DNA of 64,000 nucleotides from Saxidomus purpurata (taxonomy: Eukaryota; Mollusca; Bivalvia; Venerida; Veneridae). A model generated the notes under the pieces. It searched no databases. It had not been told where the DNA came from and was given only the letters and a program-made list of their open reading frames with translations. Location of the stretch: the NCBI GenBank assembly GCA_022818135.1, contig JAFMSR010000002.1, forward strand, positions 43,832,699 to 43,896,698, in the 5' to 3' direction. Both the position numbers and the translations under genes were made by a program. Positions 56,477 through 64,000 of this stretch are shown here, in pieces (the first letter of the stretch is position 1; each line of letters opens with the position of its first letter).

Positions 56477-56854
56477 ATGTTCTATCCTGTAATGTTGCTG
56501 TGTATATTGTACATCGTAGTAACAAGTATTGTAACAGCCTTAAGTTTGTCTCATTTATGTCTCTTTAAAGTGATATTACAGGCTAGCGATTCCGAAACTG
56601 CCGCTCGTAGGTTTCCGGAAATATTATCGTCACTTTCCGTACAGGTGTGTTATTTTGAGAACTTTAAGGGCTTACGGACAGGTAACCACGCGGTATTTTC
56701 CGTCAACAATTATCGAATTTGTATAATAGTCCAGGCTGTTGAACTTTTGACCCGGACAAAATTCATACAGAAATTATTTTTTGCATGCAGGCTGGAAATG
56801 GCTTGCTTAGGCACGAATCATAAAGTTCCCGAAGATTTCAGGTCGGGAAAATGA
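56477..56854 (+). CDS. Hypothetical small protein overlapping segment A copy 2
   Basis: 125 codons. The first 25 residues are hydrophobic (MFYPVMLLCILYIVVTSIVT) and could be a signal peptide or anchor. The middle part SDSETAARRFPEILSSLSVQ is shared with segment A copy 1, where a different short N-terminus precedes it. No domain is recognised. It may be chance reading of a duplicated non-coding segment. Confidence 0.25.
   Translation: MFYPVMLLCILYIVVTSIVTALSLSHLCLFKVILQASDSETAARRFPEILSSLSVQVCYFENFKGLRTGNHAVFSVNNYRICIIVQAVELLTRTKFIQKLFFACRLEMACLGTNHKVPEDFRSGK
56579..56726 (+). repeat. Duplicated segment A, copy 2
   Basis: See copy 1 at 54468-54615; same orientation, 2.1 kb apart, bracketing the TIR-domain gene. 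The sequence after GTATAA differs between the copies. Confidence 0.85.
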
Positions 56855-56859
56855 TTGTT

Positions 56860-57690
56860 GGGGCATTTTCTGCATTTTTTGATAATTTCATTGAGAATTT
56901 CTGGAATACCCACATAAATCGATTTTCAAATTATTTTACAGGTATGTCCATCATTATTAATTATTTTGATGAACGCATACGCACATGAATCTGGTAGTTA
57001 AATCAAAGGTCAATGTCAAATGAAGAGGTCAAAGGTCAAAAACGAGAACATTTCTACCATGAATTCATCATCTTTTATTTGCTATGTGCGCTCTTCCAAC
57101 GAATGTGTCTTTAAGTATTTCACATTTTCTTTGTCCATCAAAACTGGACTGCCATGTTTGTTAAGTAATGGTAATACATATCTTCCATCTGACTGTCTGT
57201 ATGATGTAAGCCTGTAAAGTAGCCTCTTCTACATCTTCAGTTTCCCATTGTAGTTTCTTGTATTTTTTTACATTCACTGCTTGTATTTACTGGGATGGAT
57301 CATGGGGGGTGGGGATTCAAACTTCAGGTGACTGTGGCTATGTATTGTTTGTGAAATTAGTTTATTCACACTCTATTGTCATTATTTATATCTCTAAGAC
57401 CTTTCATAACTCTCTGTGAAAATACCAAGCCATTCAAATTCGCGATTTATCGTAATTTTGACTTCTCATAGTATATGATTTGTTTGTCTATGTCATATAA
57501 TACAATCTGTATGACAATAAATACAACTGCTTTCAGTTTTTGAGAAGACGCTTTTGGGAGCCAGATTGGGCAATGTTACCAGCCTGGTTATGCACTGACC
57601 CTAGACGAACAATTTCGAGTACGAAATAAAGTATGGGGATCAGTTATTATGTGTGTGTTGCTTTGAAAGATATCTCTCACAAATAGTTTT
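56860..57690. other. No gene seen; MITE end fragment at 57316-57336
   Basis: TTCAAACTTCAGGTGACTGTGG resembles the right end of the MITE at 52511-52656. AAAGGTCAA is repeated at 57005-57045. The 65-codon ORF at 57020 has no domain. Confidence 0.45.
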
Positions 57691-57697
57691 TGAACTA

Positions 57698-59276
57698 TAC
57701 TCAGCAAAACTAGAAACGTCCCTATTTTATAGCCGGTGAAGCTTTGTCTGTGTAGTTGCTACATGTTCAATGTACATGTATTTTAAACCCTGGCGATGTT
57801 CAGAATACGATCGTGTACAGTTTACCCGATACTCACGGTTTACATATCGGCCAATAACCGGAACGGTCATTTGCACGTTTTGCACGTGCACGCTATACAT
57901 GCCATCCATATGTTGATTCAGTTCATGTCGTACCATTCATGCGATAGGGGCTATTCTGAAAATTAATTTTTTTCTTTAATTTTTCGCTGTTTTCGATATG
58001 CCACGGCTTTCCGAAAACGAGCGAAACCAGACAATTGGGATGCTTGCGGGTGGGATGTCCGCCAGGGTAGTCGCGCGTCGGTTCGGGTGCTGTCGGAAGA
58101 CGATTGATCGTCTTGCAGCCCGGTACCAGCAGACTGGGGCTGTTCACGACCGGCAGCGACCTGGTAGGCCTCGTGTAACGACGGCTAGAGCCGATCGTTT
58201 CATTACGTTGACGCACTTACGTCAACGTCAATTGGCAGCCACAGTCACTGCTAGGCAATACGGTGTTTCAGGGCAGACCATTCGCAACCGGTTGCGTCGT
58301 AACGCCCAACCAATCAGGGCACGCCGCCCGTACACTGGTCAGATAATGACCCAACGTCACCGTGCTGCCAGGCTGTTATGGGCGCGACGTCATCTGAACT
58401 GGAGAAGGGCTGACTGGAACCGAGTTTTGTTCACCGATGAATCTCGGTTCACAGTTAGTCATGCTGACGGAAGATTACGGGTATACAGGCGTAAAAATGA
58501 AAGATTCGCCGATTGTTGCATTGTTGAGAAGAACAGGTTTGGGAGAGGGAGCGTAATGGTCTGGGATGGGATCATGGGAAACCGGAAGACAGATTTGGTT
58601 GTTGTACAGGGCAACATTAATGCACAGCGTTATGTTGCATACGTGCTAAATGCATATGCCTTACCATTTATTCGTCAGCATGGTCCTGGTGTAACATTGA
58701 TGCAGGACAATGCCCGCCCTCATGTAGCCAGGGTCACCACTCAATTCTTGCAGCAAAACAATGTCAACGTCATGCCATGGCCCGCGGTTTCCCCTGATCT
58801 CAACCCCATTGAGCACATATGGGATCAGCTGGGCCGCAAAGCACGAGCTAACCATTAGATTGACAATGTTCGCGATCTTACACGGGCGTTACAACAGGAA
58901 TGGAGGAATTTGCCCAACGCGCTGGTATTGCGTTACGTTACGTCGATGCGGCGTAGGATCATTGCATGCATTCATGCAAATGGTGGCCACACTCGGTACT
59001 AACGAGATTTACTGGATGTGCCACATTTCTTATTGAAATTCCATCTCTAAACATTCAATAACACCTTTCTGAGTTTTTGTGATTTTTGATTTTGACCCCT
59101 ACCTCTCGTGACCGGTTATCTCTCGAAAAGTTAACAAGATAGCCTGATGCAATTAATTGGTTTTGATACAGAAATGAATGAACTTGTTTTTCTATTTTGA
59201 TTCATAAAAGTAACCCTTTTGGTTTTCGATAAATCTTTCCTGAAATATGGAGGGACGTTTCTATTTTTGCTGAGTA
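57698..59276 (+). mobile_element. Tc1-type DNA transposon, full length
   Basis: TA duplicates (57696-57697, 59277-59278) flank inverted ends TACTCAGCAAAACTAGAAAC and (complement) TACTCAGCAAAAATAGAAAC, matching over 26 bp with one mismatch. The 1,579-bp element encodes one transposase with one nonsense codon. G+C is higher than in the surroundings. Confidence 0.95.
57998..59002 (+). pseudogene. Tc1 transposase (DD34E type) with one nonsense codon
   Basis: The frame gives 286 residues to a TAG at 58856, then continues in the same frame to TAA at 59002 for a full 334-codon length, normal for Tc1 transposases. An N-terminal helix-turn-helix region (MSARVVARRFGCCRKTIDRL) is followed by RPGRPR, the GRPR-type hook between the two DNA-binding domains. 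The catalytic triad is FTDESRF (first Asp), LMQDNARPH (second Asp) and SPDLNPIEHIWD (Glu). The TAG follows RKARANH and removes only the last 48 residues. It is most simply a CAG to TAG change. The rest of the frame is intact, so the copy is young. Confidence 0.9.
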
Positions 59277-59309
59277 TATATCTCTTGTCTTTTAAAGACG
59301 CTCGCTACA

Positions 59310-59800
59310 GTTTCATCATATTTTTCAAGCAATGAGAATTTTATGAAATTTGGTTTGTTGTTAGGGTAAAACCTAATAAGTCAGAAAAAAAAGGTAGGTC
59401 ACCAGCCTTATTTAAAATTAATGGACACTTTTTTAAGTATACCCCTGAAAGCAGTGAAAATGAACCCATCATAAATCTTAAATCATAAAACTCTAAATTT
59501 GGCAACTCACCATTGTTTTTTATATAAAATGTCAAGCAATTGATCCTGTTTCACGAAACTACATAAATTGAGATTTCAAAATGTATTCAAACTGAAATAA
59601 AAATATAAAGAGAATTGGTTTCTGGGGAAAAAAAATGTAAAATTTGTAGTCATTTGTCAAAGTTTTTTTTCTTCTTAATGTTCAAGCAATGAGAATTTCT
59701 TAATTTTTTGCAGAAGAATTGTTCAAACATCACTTTATTGAAAACTAATTTAAAAATGATAGGTCACCAGCCTTTTTATTAAGAAAAATGAGCTGTTGTC
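59310..59800 (+). repeat. Direct duplication, about 360 bp step
   Basis: TTCAAGCAATGAGAATTT (59323, 59682) and TAGGTCACCAGCCTT (59394, 59759) recur in order. The copies have diverged between. Confidence 0.65.
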
Positions 59801-59863
59801 TCGGGTGGGAGGGTGGTGTTGGAGGGGAGGCCATGTGTATATTGCCACTGACGTAATACAAAT

Positions 59864-60300
59864 CAAACCGCGATCAGGTAAATCTCTCCTCTTTTCGGCT
59901 TCAAAATTCTAATTTTCTAGGCATGAAGGGAGACATGCCGGGGTCTCATCCAAAACATAAGCTAAAAATTTAGCTTTTGGACGGACCTTGATAAAATCTC
60001 TTTCAATTCAAATCAAAATATTTAGGGAGAACTAGGTCAATCACACTCAGATCTCATTGGTCGCCGTGATTGGCCTTCTCTTTGCCAACCAATCAAATTC
60101 AACCTTGGGCTATACTGGCGGGAAATTGCAGTCAGGTAAATCTCTCCTATTTTGGAAACAGAAAAAACACTTTTGATAGGTATAGGCATGATGGGAGACA
60201 TGCCGAGGTCTCATCCACAAATTCAAGCTAACATATTTGCTCTTATGGACGGACCTTTATAAAATTTGCTTCAAATATAATCAAAACCGCGATCGTCTTT
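59864..60300 (+). repeat. Direct duplication, about 258 bp step
   Basis: CAGGTAAATCTCTCCT, GGGAGACATGCCG, GGTCTCATCC and GGACGGACCTT recur at 59874/60134, 59929/60195 and onward. AACCGCGATC occurs at both outer ends (59866, 60285). Confidence 0.75.
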
Positions 60301-60505
60301 AAGAGATATCTGTTTCAGTTCCAGAGATATCTCTATTGCGTAACAAGATATCTTCCACGAAATGATATCTCTTCTACTTACAGAGATATCTCTGTCTCTG
60401 TACAGGAGATAAATGTCTGTGATACAAGGACACCTCTCAACGTGAAAAAGATATCATTATTAAAACGAAAGATATCTCTTTGAAATTAGAGAGATATCTT
60501 TTTCG
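60300..60505. repeat. GATATC-box array on a 21-bp pitch
   Basis: GATATC at 60305, 60326, 60347, 60364, 60385, 60450, 60471 and 60493, mostly 21-22 bp apart. Worn boxes (GATAAA 60408) fill the gap. The boxes are commonly AGAGATATCTCT. Confidence 0.8.
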
Positions 60506-63453
60506 GAATAAATATTAAAATGGCTTGCGATAAGAAAAACGTCTACGTCTAGCAGGAATGCTTTTGATTTGTTTACATGTACGTGAAAAACGAATAGTGA
60601 ACAAAATGTATTTTGACATGAATACAAACCGCTAATAGAATTAAATAGCTATTAATTGTGCTCAGAAACATAAATATCATCGGATACTGAATATTTTTTA
60701 TATAATCGTGAAAAGAGTGAGGAAAAGGAATTGACACTGATGATTCTAGTGCCTGGAGGTTGCTTACCATTGATGTATACTCAGGGGCCCCAAGTCGATA
60801 ACAAGAACATTCTTACACGTGTATTTAAAAGTCGGGTGGAACAATACACTTCTGTATTTGTACATCAATGAATTTTAAAGTCTGCCAACTTTGAGTCGAC
60901 TTTAAATAAATGAATTGAATTGAATGTTTGCTTTGATTTGACTGACTGTTCAAAAGCTACTCATTAAGCCACGGATGATATCTTCGTAATCAAACTAACA
61001 TATTTCTTATAAAATTAAGCAAATACTACACCTGAAGTCGTGATTCAACCTAAAACTCGGTGAATCATGCAAGTATTATGTTCACTGTGTATTTCACAAA
61101 CCATATCATAAAAGCGTGTTTCACTTATGTTTTCAACGTGTTTGTCATGAATCATAAGACTTAAAATAATCAAGCGAATAAGCTTGAGCGGTTTTCAAAA
61201 GAAGTGCAGACTATGAATTTACATAACGATGTTAGCAATGACATGCGGAAAAAGAATTTTTTTTTTTACCTGCCAATTTAGTTGGTGAGAACTTTACACT
61301 AATAGAAATTATCTGAGCGAATAAAATTCAAATTTGCGTACCAGGATATCTTATTGATACAATCTCATGCATTTGCAAGTAAAAACATTTGCCACATTGA
61401 AGACGAATGTGGTTATCATTATTAATTGGGATATGCATGAAATAAAATGCAATATTTATTTGAAATTTGCAAAAAGCGTACTTTCGCATACATCACCGTC
61501 CTAAAATAGTGTGTTATTATTAGTTACTTCAGTCTGCACATTTTCATCTCTGCCCGGGAATTAATCAAAACATTTGACAAAACCATAGATGGCTAAAAAT
61601 TACATATTTTACGAAAAACGACAAAAATAAAGTGTTATGTCAAGTTATAGAGAATTAATAAAGTATCATCACGCCTTGAATGCCAAGTCCAAAAACTAGG
61701 TTTTTATGAATATTGCCAAGTATATGTATATAATCAGTTCATTTCATAATAAAACGTAACTCCCTGTTAATACATAACATGGAAAATTAGTTTCACGTAT
61801 TTTTATATAACGTATGTTAAAGAAAATGCGTAGAACACCTATAACATATTCGTAGAGACTATAACATATCCCGTAAGCAAATTTTGATCAAGAAAACACT
61901 TGGAAAATTAAATGTTTTTTTTTCAGAAGAAACAGGCATGAATACAATTAGGACACCATTGTAACGCAACATTTTAAGTTAATTCTTCGTAGACCCGACG
62001 GCTGACGAAAATATATTTTGAAAGAAGGGTAGCCTGAGGGAATATTAAAACTCAAACAGTTTTCCAACAAGACGCTGATATCTAGTGTCGAGATTTTGTT
62101 ACGATGGAGAAAGACCTGCATGCATGCTGAAGACAAATTGTTATTGTTGTCAAAAAAATTACGATATAAGACATATAGAATATCTAAGCACACGAATGAA
62201 ATTTATATACTTTGTACGCGCCGATTCGACGTAAAAAATGGCTGTGCAAATGATACGCATTCTATAATTTCCCGTGTTTAAGAGTGACACTACGAGCAAT
62301 TTACTGCAGATGGTATCTGTTTTTGTTTTGTTTTGTTTTTAAATTGAAAGCATAGCTGATGAAAATGACGTGGTCGGCGACGTAGAGAAATACCTTCAAA
62401 TTTTCGGTTGAACAGACGATTTTTGTCTATTTCCTTGACGTTTTCACGCATGACGTCACACTGTACATGGTCGACGTTTTTGACGTTCTGACGGCACGGT
62501 AAATGTTGTAAGGTGTCTATTAATATTTTTTCACCATATATTGGAAATTAAAATTTCAGGCACATTTATATACATAACGGGTCGAGCCCTTTGTAACAAA
62601 GGGCAGTCACTCTTTCAATAATTCAGTTTCATATCTAAGACTTATGCACAATCCAATGCAAACTAAAAGCAATCAGACTATTTTAAGTGAATTTTACAAT
62701 AATTATTTTCTGAAGTTCTATTTACATCTTCAAATGGTTGTTTGTACATAGAGAACCACTCTGGATATTTACGATGGCCTAGACAGTCTATGCATTGACA
62801 TTGGAAATTTTCTACTTTCCATATATTAAGTAAAGCATAATTCAATAGTTTAGTATTAATTATACACACGTTTAGGGACAATGCGATTAAAAGTTATGTG
62901 TTGTTTGAATTATTGAACTGCCTGTAACATGTCCCCATCCACCTTGCGCAGTATACCTTCTTGTACAAGTCACTGTTGTTTTAGTAGTTTCAGAACTTTC
63001 CGAAACATATCAAAATTTACACATATAGAATTGGTTAAACAAATGATATCCTTTCTCAGGCATTTTTGCTATAAATATTTTAAAGAATGGAAACAAAATA
63101 TAAGTATTTTGCAAAAGAGTAAAAAATAGGTATTTTTTAGTACAAATTCCTGATAATTTTGATGGAAACTATATCAGAACAAGAGATATGCCCATAAATT
63201 TTGATATAGTAGTGATAGTTAGCAACATTGATAGAATATGCGATACTTGTAAGCACTTGCATGTGATGGGGTATTTTTCAAAAGTTCGGCGGCCATCTTG
63301 GCGGACATCTTGGATTGTAGTTTCCCAGGCGGGAACTTTTGGGAACTTTGTGTTTATGGATACTACAGATATTGAACTTTCAGAAAACATAAGTTTTATT
63401 TCTGTATGAATTTTGTCCGGGTTCAGCCTATTTTGAGGCTCAACAGCCTTGAC
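60506..63453. other. No gene seen; LINE-like tail at 60900-60926
   Basis: TTTAAATAAATGAATTGAAT plus TGAAT pentamers (60903-60926) resembles a non-LTR 3' tail. TTTTGTTTTG repeats lie at 62318-62340. GGCGGCCATCTTGGCGGACA and TTGGGAAC at 63289-63346 recall MITE-type ends but no partner was found. ORFs are short and without domains. Confidence 0.45.
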
Positions 63454-63758
63454 TATAAGCTGACGAATGATAGTCTAATGTTAAAATGGAAAATCGTCAA
63501 TCAATGGGACCTTGAAGGTAGTTTTAAGTATATCTAAATCATCTTTTAAGCCTGTCACAGTATAAGGAATAAAATTACAGTACTTTAAAGTACAATCAAC
63601 TTAAAAAATGTTCTCAAGCAAGCAATTATGGGAGCGTATATGGTACACCCTGATGATATGTTTATGTGGTCTGAGTAGAGTTCCTGTATGACGACATAAT
63701 AACACAGCAACCCGTCAAACAATAAGACGTCAAGTAATGAAAAACTGGCCAAGATATT
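63454..63758 (+). repeat. Duplicated segment B, copy 2
   Basis: Matches 54611-54915 (see there). In the first copy the TIR-domain gene starts about 650 bp after the segment, so a relative of it could lie just beyond the right edge of the window. After AAGATATT the sequences diverge. Confidence 0.85.
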
Positions 63759-64000
63759 AAAATTTGCAATTTTTTATAATTTCGTGAAACAAATTTTAGG
63801 GAGTCACCTTGTTATATCTATCGGGAACTTAAAGAATTAAATGTTCAAATGGTATAAATGTTAATAAATCTGTTATTCAAAACTATCTGATATCAATTGA
63901 TTTTCAATTGAATATCAATCCCGGAAGAAATGCATGTCACAATACTGGATATACAGCGATCGTTGAATAGTATCAAGATTCCAAATTTATAACATATAAT

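Noticed and set aside
57923..58855. Minus-strand ORFs across the Tc1 element
   Set aside because: Shadows of the transposase frame; no domain of their own.

Overview
This window looks like nuclear DNA of a bivalve mollusc. The evidence is interrupted genes with GT/AG introns, an A+T-rich background and no prokaryotic gene organisation. There are many copies of the pearl/CvE type of mollusc repeat, with tandem core units, a short GACG/ACGG-type microsatellite and a terminal hairpin. There is also a Tx1-type LINE, a Tc1 transposon, tRNA-derived SINEs and many MITEs. No species can be named from the sequence alone.

Left part, 1-14380, minus strand: one immune-type gene that can be assembled by hand. 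Five coding exons (14380-13859, 9808-9650, 9279-9016, 5929-5797, 2898-<1) join in compatible phases. They encode a CXorf38-like N-terminal domain ending in a HEPN-type R-x4-H motif, a coiled coil, a NACHT NTPase with clear Walker A and B, and a leucine-rich array of 78-80-codon units that runs off the left edge. Its introns carry minisatellites, SINEs and two large pearl-like elements, one with eleven exact 146-bp units.

15077-21707: a near full-length Tx1/L1-type LINE (ORF1 with two zinc knuckles; ORF2 with endonuclease, reverse transcriptase and zf-RVT). It is flanked by an exact 16-bp target duplication and has a paralogous empty site at 54.18 kb. It is dead: the endonuclease has an internal deletion, and a TA-flanked MITE sits between the ORFs. 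22.1-26.9 kb: foldback elements and a decayed jockey-like LINE.

27-52 kb: I see no convincing host gene. The stretch is rich in structured repeats. The most striking is a 1.36-kb foldback element (28957-30316) built of about 60 six-base boxes (GAGCTC, GATATC, GCGCGC/GG, GAGGTC/GACCTC) on a 21-bp pitch with A/T linkers. Related phased arrays occur at 37.6-38.5 kb and 60.3-60.5 kb. Two TTAA-flanked MITEs carry tRNA-like modules. Several long hairpins share a GGCTTCGCC-type tip.

52-64 kb: a broken THAP-domain fragment beside a 146-bp MITE with an 8-bp target duplication; a 273-residue transmembrane TIR-domain receptor (55562-56383) bracketed by near-identical duplicated segments; a Tc1 transposon (57698-59276) with one nonsense codon in its transposase; local direct duplications; then sparse A+T-rich DNA. 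The HEPN-like/NACHT/LRR gene and the TIR receptor suggest a region of evolving immune receptors. No operon-like organisation is expected or seen.
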